Of a stretch of DNA of 64,000 nucleotides, positions 41,796-48,931 are shown in pieces. Below the pieces are notes generated by a model. It was not told the origin of the DNA, ran no database searches, and saw nothing but the letters and a program-made list of their open reading frames with translations. Origin of the DNA: Clostridia bacterium (GTDB lineage Bacteria > Bacillota > Clostridia > Oscillospirales > CAG-272); assembly GCA_017517745.1 (NCBI GenBank), contig JAFWYJ010000062.1:1-64000 (forward strand), written 5' to 3'. Each line of letters begins with the position of its first letter. The first letter of the stretch is position 1. The translations under genes were made by a program, and so were the position numbers.

Positions 41796-42755
41796 TTATA
41801 AAACACCCTTCTGTATCAAACGAATGGCAAATCGGAACAGCGGCATCGGCAGTCTCAGCGCAAACAGTTCAAACAGCGAAGTCACGCGATTGAGACGGCG
41901 GAGACGCCAAAGCGCCCGAAAGCCACCCTTTTGGCGGTGAAAATTTTGCATTCGCGCCTCACTCCAGGCAAACGCCTCGTCGAGTTCGGGAAAGCTCGCC
42001 ACTGCGGCAAACGCGCGCACACGCGCAACAAACACGCCAATGCGACGCGCAAGATAATCCTCTTTGGTCCTCACCCCGGTCATCACACCGGTCTGGTTGC
42101 CGCCGTACACGCGGTAAAGCATCTGTGGCTCGGCAAGAAAATCAATGGCGCCGTCGCAAGAAGCGCGGAAGGCAAGATAATGATCGTGAACCACTGCCGC
42201 GGGAAACGGCAGATACGAAAGCGCGCGCTCACGTTCCATCAAAACGGTACACCCCATCACGAAATTGCGGTAGATGAGCGTGGGAGCCAGCCCCTCTCCG
42301 CGCAGATAAGTATGTCTGCGGCGATGCCGCTCCATCGTGGCGGCAATCTCTTTGCCCTCGCCGTCGATGACCTTGACGTTGGTGCAAACCAGCGTCGGGG
42401 AAAGCGGGCTATCCTCCAACAGCTTCACCGTATTGGTCAGCTTGTCCGAAAGCCAGACGTCATCCTGATCGCAAAACGCGACGTAAGGTTCCTCACAGTC
42501 GCGGATCAGCGCGGCAAAGGTCTCGTTGGATCCGAGGTTGGTCTCATTTCGATGCAAAACGAAGGGGAACGCGGTGATATGCTCGCGCAAAAGGCGCTCC
42601 AACTCCGCACACGAAAGGTGGGGAGAGGCATCGTCCCGAACGTAAAGACGGAGGTTGGGATAGGTTTGGCGATTGAGCGAATCCAACAGCTCGATCAACC
42701 AATCCACACGCGCATCATAGACCGCCAAAAGAATGGCGATCGCTTGATTTTTCAT
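41796..42755 (-). CDS. family 2 glycosyltransferase
   Basis: 319-residue GT2 enzyme, probably a rhamnosyltransferase or similar. The N-terminus IAILLAVYDARVDWLIELL is followed by VRDDASP near 43, the metal-binding CDQDDVWL near 97 and VVHDHYLAFRAS near 190. The C-terminal ~90 residues are basic and helical. The ATG at 42755 follows GAGGGAGG. First gene of the polysaccharide operon, with a promoter at 42801-42829. The acceptor and donor sugars cannot be read from the sequence, although the adjacent rfbD suggests dTDP-rhamnose as donor. Confidence 0.9.
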   Translation of the reverse strand: MKNQAIAILLAVYDARVDWLIELLDSLNRQTYPNLRLYVRDDASPHLSCAELERLLREHITAFPFVLHRNETNLGSNETFAALIRDCEEPYVAFCDQDDVWLSDKLTNTVKLLEDSPLSPTLVCTNVKVIDGEGKEIAATMERHRRRHTYLRGEGLAPTLIYRNFVMGCTVLMERERALSYLPFPAAVVHDHYLAFRASCDGAIDFLAEPQMLYRVYGGNQTGVMTGVRTKEDYLARRIGVFVARVRAFAAVASFPELDEAFAWSEARMQNFHRQKGGFRALWRLRRLNRVTSLFELFALRLPMPLFRFAIRLIQKGVL

Positions 42756-42800
42756 GCCGTTCCTCCCTCTTGTCAAAAAATCGGATTGCATACAAAATAT

Positions 42801-42829
42801 ATTATAACATAAATTACAAAAAAAAGCAA
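42801..42829 (-). promoter_or_regulatory. promoter of the polysaccharide operon
   Basis: Minus strand: -35 TTGCTT (42824-42829), 17 bp spacer ending TGT, -10 TATAAT (42801-42806). Confidence 0.75.
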
Positions 42830-42979
42830 CCGTTTTTTTGAAATTTTAGAAAATGATACATTCTATCACATACGACAAAAATCGAGACTGTCTCAAAAAT
42901 GCATTTGAGGCAGCCTCGTTCAATGGAATGTGTCGGGTTCGGACGAAACGCGCCGAACACGGCGATTTCACGTCGAAAA

Positions 42980-44239
42980 TCAATTTGTCGCGGTCTCCGA
43001 GCCCAAACAAACGATCACCAGCTCGGGGCGGTTGAAGATGCGCGGGATGCGCGTGTGCGTGCCGAGACCTCGGCTGATGACACAGCGGTTTTCCAACACT
43101 CCGGCGGTATATTTCGGAAAGATTCCTTGCCCCGGTGCATACACGCCGCGTCCGAACAGCCTCCACTGTCCCCCGTGCGCGTGTCCGCAAACGGTCAGTT
43201 CAACGTCGGTCTTTCTGATGTACGGCACAAAATACTCGGGATGGTGACAAAGCAAGACGCGGTATCCCTCCTCCTCGGAAAAGCGTTGCAACGCTTCCCC
43301 GTCCGGTGCATTGCGCTTGCCGTTGATGCCCGAAGTCAAGCCACCGATGCGAAGTGCTCCGTGCGCGACACTGTCATTTTCCAAAAGAACCGCGCCCGTG
43401 TCAGTAATACGTGCTCTGATCTCATCGGTCAGCGGGATCGGAGTCGGGTGTCTCCAGGGATTTCCCTTGTGATAGCAAGCGATTTCATGGTTCCCGAGCG
43501 AATAGTAGGTCGGCGCGATCTGCGCGCAGGCGCGCAAAAATCCGTAGCACGCCCCATCCGCGTCCCGCAACCCCTCGTCGTCGGTCAGATCCCCCGGAAT
43601 CAAAATCAGATCGGGAGCCTCGCGCCGCAAGATCTCCAGCGTGGCCTCTCCGTCACAGTCATGCAGATCTGCCGCAACGGCAAGGCGCAAATGCAGATCG
43701 TCTCGTTCGCACGGAATTCGGTAGCAGGTGAGTTTCGGCGGCCGCTTGCTCCACACCCGTCGCCACTTCATCACAAGAAGCACCGCAAGCACGAGTGCGC
43801 AGGCGATCACCGCCCCCGAGGTGTCGATCAGCACGTCCTTGAAATGCGGGACTCTGCCGTCGGCGAGTTTCTGATGCCATTCATCGGTGCAGGCATAGAC
43901 AAAGGTCCATGCAACCGCAGCGCAGTACCGCCACCAGATCCTCCCGCGCCAGGTCAAAAGGAACAGAAAAACCGTCCCGCCCAGCACGCCAAACTCGGTC
44001 ATGTGTGCCGCTTTTCTCAAATACGGATGCCAAATATTGATGATTTTTTCTCTCTCGCTCGGCGGCTTTTGCTCAAAATCCTTGACGGTTACCCCTGCGA
44101 CCACCTCCATCAAGTTTCCGCTGATCTTTCCCGAATCGTCCGCGTTTTGCGAGGAAAAGAAAAAGATGAGCACCATCTCGGCAAAAATCAGAAAGAGCAG
44201 GATCAGTCGCCGTCGCATGATTTTTTTCGTCTGTTTCAT
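42980..44239 (-). CDS. VanZ-like domain fused to a metallophosphoesterase
   Basis: 419 residues. Residues ~10-160 are a VanZ-like membrane domain with four helices and the family motifs FFFSSQNADDSG, KAAHMTEFGVLG and TDEWHQKLADGRVPHFKDVLIDTSGA. Residues ~185-415 are a calcineurin-type phosphoesterase (AVAADLHDCDG, ILIPGDLTDDEGL, YSLGNHEIAC, LLCHHPEYF, CGHAHGGQWR), resembling YkuE/LpxH-like membrane-associated enzymes. VanZ proteins lower teicoplanin sensitivity by an unknown route. The fusion points to a lipid or cell-wall phosphoester substrate at the membrane, which is inference. GGGGAT lies 7 nt before the ATG. The promoter is at 44284-44312. Confidence 0.85.
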   Translation of the reverse strand: MKQTKKIMRRRLILLFLIFAEMVLIFFFSSQNADDSGKISGNLMEVVAGVTVKDFEQKPPSEREKIINIWHPYLRKAAHMTEFGVLGGTVFLFLLTWRGRIWWRYCAAVAWTFVYACTDEWHQKLADGRVPHFKDVLIDTSGAVIACALVLAVLLVMKWRRVWSKRPPKLTCYRIPCERDDLHLRLAVAADLHDCDGEATLEILRREAPDLILIPGDLTDDEGLRDADGACYGFLRACAQIAPTYYSLGNHEIACYHKGNPWRHPTPIPLTDEIRARITDTGAVLLENDSVAHGALRIGGLTSGINGKRNAPDGEALQRFSEEEGYRVLLCHHPEYFVPYIRKTDVELTVCGHAHGGQWRLFGRGVYAPGQGIFPKYTAGVLENRCVISRGLGTHTRIPRIFNRPELVIVCLGSETATN

Positions 44240-44283
44240 GTTAGATCCCCAATTTTTATTTCTGCAATTCTTCGATTGAAATT

Positions 44284-44312
44284 ATCATATCATAAAACCC
44301 GATGAAAATCAA
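44284..44312 (-). promoter_or_regulatory. promoter of the VanZ-phosphoesterase gene
   Basis: Minus strand: -35 TTGATT (44307-44312), 17 bp spacer ending TGA, -10 TATGAT (44284-44289). Confidence 0.7.
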
Positions 44313-44336
44313 GTGCATTTTTTGAAAGAACGGAAA

Positions 44337-44753
44337 TTATCCGCAAAACAAAAGCAATGCAAGCCACAAAACGACGTCGGATTCGGTACCGTTTTCCGAA
44401 AGCATCAGAAGAAGTGCGAGCAACAGCAGATCGTCAAACCGCATCCCCCGCAAAAATCGAAGTCTCCCGTCAAGATGAGTCTCCGAAGCCTTTTCGGAAG
44501 GTTCGGGAAGCTCTGCTTTCGCTTCCTCGCGGGACGGTGCGAGCGGCACGTCGGGCTTCGGCGGTAATTTCACCGCCTTGGGAGGCGGCGGCATGACCGA
44601 GGTATCCTTCCCCTCCGTCGCAGGCGGCGGTGTCGGCTTTGCCACGTCCAGGCGATGCGGGGACATTTCCTTGGGCGGCGCCGTCTCGGAAAACGCGATG
44701 CCTCCGTAATTTTCGGGAACCGGCACGGGGCGGTCGTGATAGCGAGAGTACAT
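44337..44753 (-). CDS. proline-rich small protein, unknown function
   Basis: 138 residues, not recognised. The first half is Pro/Lys-rich and disordered-looking (KPTPPPATEGKDTS, MPPPPKAVKLPPKPDVP). The second half has a Leu-rich hydrophobic helix pair (FDDLLLLALLLMLS and VVLWLALLLFCG) that may sit on the membrane. AAAAGGAGGGAGG lies upstream of the ATG. It is the last of three small same-strand genes (45514 to 44337), spaced 18-23 nt, which look like one operon. Confidence 0.65.
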   Translation of the reverse strand: MYSRYHDRPVPVPENYGGIAFSETAPPKEMSPHRLDVAKPTPPPATEGKDTSVMPPPPKAVKLPPKPDVPLAPSREEAKAELPEPSEKASETHLDGRLRFLRGMRFDDLLLLALLLMLSENGTESDVVLWLALLLFCG

Positions 44754-44771
44754 AAATCAGCCTCCCTCCTT

Positions 44772-45260
44772 TTATGTCAACAATTGAACCGCCGCACCGA
44801 GGCGCGAAATGCGGAGGATCGAGTCGACGGCTTCCCGCCGTTGCGCGGACAGAAACGGTTTCAACGCCAAAAGTAACCGCTCACGGTCACTCACGGTCAA
44901 AGAGCCTCCCTCGGGGCCGCTTTGCGAGGGTGAGCCGTTCTGCGCGGGAAGTGTGTTCAGCAACGGCTTCATCATCGCCATGATCTCGGGAAGCTTTTCG
45001 AGCATGGCAGGATTGGAAAGAATCGCTCCCAAGCCGTCCGCAAATCCGCCTCCCGCAGAGGATGCGGCAGCCGAAGCGCTCTCCGACGCACTCCGGGCAG
45101 GATCCTCACCCGCCGCTTCCCGCTCACCCGCTGTCGGCGCAGAAGGCGCCAAGCCTCCGCCGAGCAGGCTTGCGAGACGTTGCAAAAGTTCCGGATTGGA
45201 AAGTAACGCGTTCAGCATCCCCGTCGGTGGAATCGACGTACCCTGCTTTTCTTCTTCCAT
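44772..45260 (-). CDS. small protein with duplicated LLSNPE/ILSNPA helical motif
   Basis: 162 residues, not recognised. It contains two copies of a helical motif, ALLSNPELLQRLASLL near 22-37 and AILSNPAMLEKLPEIMAMM near 85-103, separated by a low-complexity Ala/Ser/Gly linker. The C-terminal helix is DRERLLLALKPFLSAQRREAVDSIL. The repeat loosely recalls STI1-type or helical oligomerisation motifs. The ATG at 45260 follows GGGGGAGA; the start at 45287 would overlap the upstream gene's end. Middle gene of the three-gene operon. Confidence 0.65.
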   Translation of the reverse strand: MEEEKQGTSIPPTGMLNALLSNPELLQRLASLLGGGLAPSAPTAGEREAAGEDPARSASESASAAASSAGGGFADGLGAILSNPAMLEKLPEIMAMMKPLLNTLPAQNGSPSQSGPEGGSLTVSDRERLLLALKPFLSAQRREAVDSILRISRLGAAVQLLT

Positions 45261-45283
45261 GATGACGTCTCCCCCTTCCGAAT

Positions 45284-45514
45284 TCAATGCTTGCGGCGAT
45301 TTTTCCGATAGGTCTCATAAACGTCATTCAGCTGCTTCAGATCCTGCTCGGTCGCACCTCCGAGCGCCGCGCGGATCTGCGCAACATGATTGGGATCCAA
45401 TCCAAGCGCGGCAGGATCGATCCCCGCTTCCGCGGCAACCCCTCGAATGAAGGCACTCAATTGCTCGTCATTCATCGCGAGCAGACGGTTGAGCATATTG
45501 GCATCAATTTGCAT
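45284..45514 (-). CDS. small helical protein, unknown function
   Basis: 76 residues, all predicted helix: MNDEQLSAFIRGVAAEAGID, then DPNHVAQIRAALGG and EQDLKQLNDVYETYRKNRRKH with a basic end. GAAAGGAG lies 14 nt before the ATG. First gene of the three-gene operon. A weak -10 (TATACT at 45580-45585, minus strand) precedes it. Family and function not recognised. Confidence 0.65.
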   Translation of the reverse strand: MQIDANMLNRLLAMNDEQLSAFIRGVAAEAGIDPAALGLDPNHVAQIRAALGGATEQDLKQLNDVYETYRKNRRKH

Positions 45515-45621
45515 GGTTCTTCAAGCTCCTTTCGTCGGTTTCTTCGTTCATCCTCAGTATATGAAAAAGTCCTTGCTTTGCCACCGCCGAAAAAAGCCTC
45601 GCAAAAAAACGTGGCAATGGG

Positions 45622-45650
45622 TAGACAAACCGACGAGGAAATGATATAAT
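45622..45650 (+). promoter_or_regulatory. promoter of the YfcE-type phosphoesterase gene
   Basis: Plus strand: -35 TAGACA (45622-45627), 17 bp spacer ending TGA (extended -10), -10 TATAAT (45645-45650). Confidence 0.75.
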
Positions 45651-45690
45651 AAAATACACGAGGAAAAAGTTACACGGAAAGGGATCAAAC

Positions 45691-46194
45691 TTGGAAATTT
45701 TGGTTTTTTCAGACTCCCACGGAAACAAACGAAAAATGTGTCGGGCGATGGAATTGCAACCTCACCGCGTGCGCGCGATTTTCTTTTTGGGAGACGGTCT
45801 GCGCGACGTTGACGAATCCATGGCAGACGGCGCAGAGTTGTATTCGGTGCAAGGAAATTGCGATTGGCTCTGCGCGCATCTCGCCCTCACGGAAAGGATC
45901 TGCGAGTTGGACGGCTTTCGCATCCTGGCGACACACGGACACGCTTACAACGTCAAAAGCGGACTTGGCGCGCTGATCTCTCGCGCGGCGAAGGCAGATG
46001 CCGACGTCGTGCTCTTCGGTCACACCCATCAGCCTCTCTTGGAAACCATCCCGGCAGGAAGCGTGATCGGAGACCGTACCCTGGAGCATCCCATTTATCT
46101 GTTCAACCCCGGAAGCATCGGTTACGGCGGTTCATTCGGCACAATCACCATTCGCGGAAGAGAAATTCTGTTTTCTCACGGTGAGGTTCGATAA
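45691..46194 (+). CDS. YfcE/MJ0936-type metallophosphodiesterase
   Basis: 167-residue single-domain phosphodiesterase with all metal motifs: ILVFSDSHGN at the N-terminus, FLGDGLRDVD near residue 32, VQGNCDW near 53, ATHGHAYNVKS near 80, LFGHTHQPL near 109 and INPGS-like FNPGSIGYG near 138. Such enzymes hydrolyse small phosphodiesters; the physiological substrate is usually unknown. It starts with TTG at 45691, with GGAAAGGG 8 nt upstream, and the family motif begins at once. Monocistronic. After it, 46208-46242 has a weak CCAAAC/GTTTGG hairpin with TTTTC, and 46243-46445 shows nothing I would call. Confidence 0.9.
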   Translation: MEILVFSDSHGNKRKMCRAMELQPHRVRAIFFLGDGLRDVDESMADGAELYSVQGNCDWLCAHLALTERICELDGFRILATHGHAYNVKSGLGALISRAAKADADVVLFGHTHQPLLETIPAGSVIGDRTLEHPIYLFNPGSIGYGGSFGTITIRGREILFSHGEVR

Positions 46195-46445
46195 AAAAGC
46201 GAAAATCCAAACCGTTTTCCTCTCTCGTTCGTTTGGTTTTCATTGTTTATATCATTTTATTTATGCAATATCACGAAGCCTATGTTTCACTTATATGCCA
46301 AGGCTTTTTCGATTGTTATTTTCTTTGATTTCAGAAAGATTTGTTCAAAATAACGATTCCGGAAAAAGCAACCAAAAAAAGAAAACGGAAACGGCATCGA
46401 GAAAGCTTTCAAAGAACTGTTTTTTCTTTTTCGAAGGACACAAAA

Positions 46446-46488
46446 AAGAAAAAACGGCCGTCAAGATTGTCAATCTTGACGAACCGTT
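46446..46488 (-). terminator. terminator of spoVG
   Basis: Minus-strand stem AACGG-CGTCAAGATTG with CAATCTTGACG-CCGTT (a small internal loop), then TTTTTCTTTTTT. It lies 15 nt beyond the spoVG stop codon. Confidence 0.85.
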
Positions 46489-46503
46489 TCTTCGATGGTC
46501 GAA

Positions 46504-46800
46504 TCAGACGCTTTCCGGAACGGGAGACGCTTCGCTCTCAAGCTCGGAAAGTGCCGCCTCGTATGCCGTGATCACCGCACTCTCCACCATGCCGCGAAAC
46601 TGCGCATTGATGGGATGTACGATGTCGCGATAGCTTTCATCCGGGTTCTTTCGGCTGGGCATAACGATGAAAAAGCGTTCCCTCGCATAGATGACCTTGA
46701 TGTCATGAACGGCAAGCTGACCGTCAAAGGTGACCGAAACCACCGCCTTCATCGGTCCTTCGTCAAAGAGCTTCCTGACCTTGATATCTGTGATCTGCAT
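46504..46800 (-). CDS. spoVG: SpoVG, RNA/DNA-binding regulatory protein
   Basis: 98-residue SpoVG with the conserved beginning MQITDIKVRKLFDEGPMKA, the core VTFDGQLAVHDIKVIYARER and the loop FIVMPSRKNPDESYRDIVHPI. SpoVG proteins bind nucleic acids and affect septation, sporulation and cell-envelope genes. Presence does not prove sporulation, since many non-sporulating Bacillota carry it. GGAGGG lies 7 nt before the ATG. It is divergent from murC and has its own terminator. Confidence 0.95.
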   Translation of the reverse strand: MQITDIKVRKLFDEGPMKAVVSVTFDGQLAVHDIKVIYARERFFIVMPSRKNPDESYRDIVHPINAQFRGMVESAVITAYEAALSELESEASPVPESV

Positions 46801-46960
46801 ATAAGATCCCTCCGTTTGATGATTTTTTCACTTTGTTTGTTTTTTCTGACGTATATAGTATAAATTGTTTTGACGATGAATATTCAAGAAACGGTAGATA
46901 TTTTTGTGAATTTACATTTCAAGCGCAAATTGAGTGCTTGAAAGAAAGGACGGTGGAACG
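46801..46960. promoter_or_regulatory. divergent spoVG/murC control region
   Basis: AT-rich spacer. For murC (plus) TTGTTT-16-TATAAA at about 46836-46863 is plausible. For spoVG (minus) TATACT near 46856-46861 is the best -10, but without a clear -35. I could not find a convincing sigma-H type site. Confidence 0.4.
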
Positions 46961-48373
46961 ATGTCCGTGGAAAACACACATCACGGTGCGGCGGCAATCG
47001 CGGCGCTTCTGTCTCGTTGTCGGAGTATTTTTTTCATTGGGATCGGTGGCATCAGCATGTCGGCGCTGGCAGAGCTCTCGGCAAGCAACGGCTTTGCCGT
47101 GGGCGGATCGGACAAAACCGAGACCGAATTGACCCAACGTCTGTGTGCGCGCGGGATCAAGGTCTTCTACGGCCACGAAGCTGCGCACGTGGATGACTAC
47201 GACGCGGTGGTTTATACGGTTGCCATCGACGCTAAAAACCCCGAATATCTGGCGGCAAAGCAAGCAGGAAAGCCGCTCCTTTCCCGCGCAGATTATCTGG
47301 GATATCTGATGACAGGCTTCTCCTCTCGTGTGGGCGTGGCGGGCATGCACGGCAAGAGCACTTGCACCGCAATGTGCACAAGTATTTTTTTGGCGGCGGG
47401 AGACCCCACCGTCCTTTGCGGCGCGGCACTGCCCGCACTCGGAAATTCCCCCTGCCGCATTGGCGAAGGGCGGGAGCATCTCGTGTTTGAAGCCTGCGAA
47501 TATATGGACTCTTTCCTCGATTTCAATCCCACTCTGGCAGTGGTGCTCAACATCGGAATGGACCACGTCGATTATTTTCACAGCATGGAACAGATTCACG
47601 CCTCGTTTTTGGCGTATGCCGAGCGAACGGGCGAGGGCGGCAAACTTCTCTACAACGCCGATGACGTCGAAAGCGTGAACGCCTTTTTGCCCTTTCGGGG
47701 AAGCAAGATCAGCTTCGGATTGGAAAATGATGCCGACTTCACGGCCAAAAATGCCGTCTCGGCAGGCGGTGTGACCGCATTCGATTTTTGCCACAAAGAA
47801 AAAAAGCTGTGCCGCATCTCTCTTCGTGCCATCGGAAAACATAACCTTTACAACGCCCTCGCCGCGGCAAGCGCAGCGACTCTTTGCAAAATCTCTCCCG
47901 AGATCATCGCGAAAGGGCTTTCGGAGTTTCGCGGCGCGTCACGGCGCATGGAATATAAAGGTACGTTGCCGAGCGGCGCCACGGTTTATGACGATTACGG
48001 ACATCACCCGGACGAGATTCGCGCCACACTCTCGGGCGCAAGAGAGCTTGGCTTTTCGCGCGTGCTGTGCGCCTATCAGCCGCACACATACAGCCGTACC
48101 GCAGGATTGTTCGACGAGTTCTCCGCAGCGTTCGCCGACGTCGACCGTGTCTTTTTCGCCGATATTTATGCCGCGCGAGAAGAAAATCTCTGGGGCGTGA
48201 CCTCAAAAGCTCTCGCCGACCGCATCGGAGAAAAAGCCCTCGCCTGCGGATCCTTTTCCGCTGTCGCCGAAGCCATTCAACAAGAGGCAAAAAAAGACGA
48301 TCTCGTCATCGTCATGGGCGCGGGAGATATCTATCACGTTTTCGATCTCTTGAAATGGGAATCGAAGGCATGA
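46961..48373 (+). CDS. murC: UDP-N-acetylmuramate--L-alanine ligase
   Basis: Adds L-Ala to UDP-MurNAc in cytoplasmic peptidoglycan precursor synthesis. The 470-residue length is normal. The first domain shows IFFIGIGGISMSALAELS near 24, the ATP loop GVAGMHGKSTCTAM near 115, the central-domain EACEYMDSFLDF near 175, and the C-terminal domain ending IVMGAGDIYHV. The ATG at 46961 has GAAAGGACGG upstream; the start at 46934 lacks a site. Position 116-121 reads AGMHGKST, the usual GTHGKT with Met and Ser variants. It is monocistronic and followed by a structured repeat element carrying a terminator. Confidence 0.95.
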   Translation: MSVENTHHGAAAIAALLSRCRSIFFIGIGGISMSALAELSASNGFAVGGSDKTETELTQRLCARGIKVFYGHEAAHVDDYDAVVYTVAIDAKNPEYLAAKQAGKPLLSRADYLGYLMTGFSSRVGVAGMHGKSTCTAMCTSIFLAAGDPTVLCGAALPALGNSPCRIGEGREHLVFEACEYMDSFLDFNPTLAVVLNIGMDHVDYFHSMEQIHASFLAYAERTGEGGKLLYNADDVESVNAFLPFRGSKISFGLENDADFTAKNAVSAGGVTAFDFCHKEKKLCRISLRAIGKHNLYNALAAASAATLCKISPEIIAKGLSEFRGASRRMEYKGTLPSGATVYDDYGHHPDEIRATLSGARELGFSRVLCAYQPHTYSRTAGLFDEFSAAFADVDRVFFADIYAAREENLWGVTSKALADRIGEKALACGSFSAVAEAIQQEAKKDDLVIVMGAGDIYHVFDLLKWESKA

Positions 48374-48391
48374 ATTTGTGAAATACGTTTT

Positions 48392-48922
48392 GTGGGGGAC
48401 ACGTTTTTTGTGGGGGTGCTTTTGAAAAAGCCCCCCCACACCCCCGCAAAACTTTTTGGGTAAGGGGAAAAAGAAAATCCTTTATTTGTACGCTTTGAAT
48501 GAGCATTACTCGGTTCGCCGCCGTGTAATGCTTTTTTGTGTTTCAAATTTTGATTTGTCGCACACTTTGTTCGCACAAGCCATGTAGGGGCGATTCATGA
48601 ATCGCCCCTACGTTGTTTCGTTCATTTGTTCGTTGAAATGAGACACCGATAAATCCCAATTTTGCGCCCCTTTCCGTGGGCAAAACAAAAAAGAAAGCCA
48701 TTGGCACGAAGTGCCTTTAGTGCGTTCCCAAAATGGCAGCGGGAGCGATTGAATCGTCGAGCGCACGGATAAACAATTACGTTGATACCCATGCGATAAA
48801 AGTTTTTGCGGGGGTGTGGGGGAGCTTTTCTCAAAAAGCTTCCCCACAAAAAACGCCGAAGGCAAAAAAGGGGCGTGGGGGTGGCTTTTTTCAAAAAGCA
48901 CCCCCACAAAACGCGTCCCCAC
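48392..48922. repeat. ~530 bp MITE-like repeat element R3, copy A
   Basis: Terminal inverted repeats: the left end GTGGGGGACACG plus TGTGGGGGTGCTTTT matches in reverse the right end at 48878-48922. It shares with 60686-61220 the blocks AAACTTTTTGGGTAAGGGG, TTTGATTTGTCGCACACTTT, a 28 bp perfect palindrome (48584-48611), TTCGTTGAAATGAGACACCG and ATAAACAATTAC. Two embedded hairpins differ completely between the copies. No credible coding region is present. The element fills the gene-free stretch 48374-48931. Confidence 0.82.
48502..48537 (+). terminator. terminator downstream of murC, inside repeat R3-A
   Basis: AGCATTAC (48502-48509) paired with GTAATGCT (48525-48532), followed by TTTTT. In the sister repeat the same position holds an unrelated terminator hairpin. 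Confidence 0.75.
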
Positions 48923-48931
48923 AAAAAACGA

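Noticed and set aside
46208-46242. Terminator after the YfcE-type gene
   Set aside because: The CCAAAC/GTTTGG stem is short with a long loop. It is mentioned under the gene but not listed as a separate feature.
46504-46800. Claim that the organism sporulates, from SpoVG
   Set aside because: SpoVG is widespread in non-sporulating Bacillota and no dedicated sporulation gene is present in this window.
48392-48922. Known housekeeping RNA (6S, SRP RNA, RNase P RNA or tmRNA) in the R3 elements
   Set aside because: None of the conserved sequence signatures of these RNAs is present. The duplication and inverted ends fit a repeat element better.
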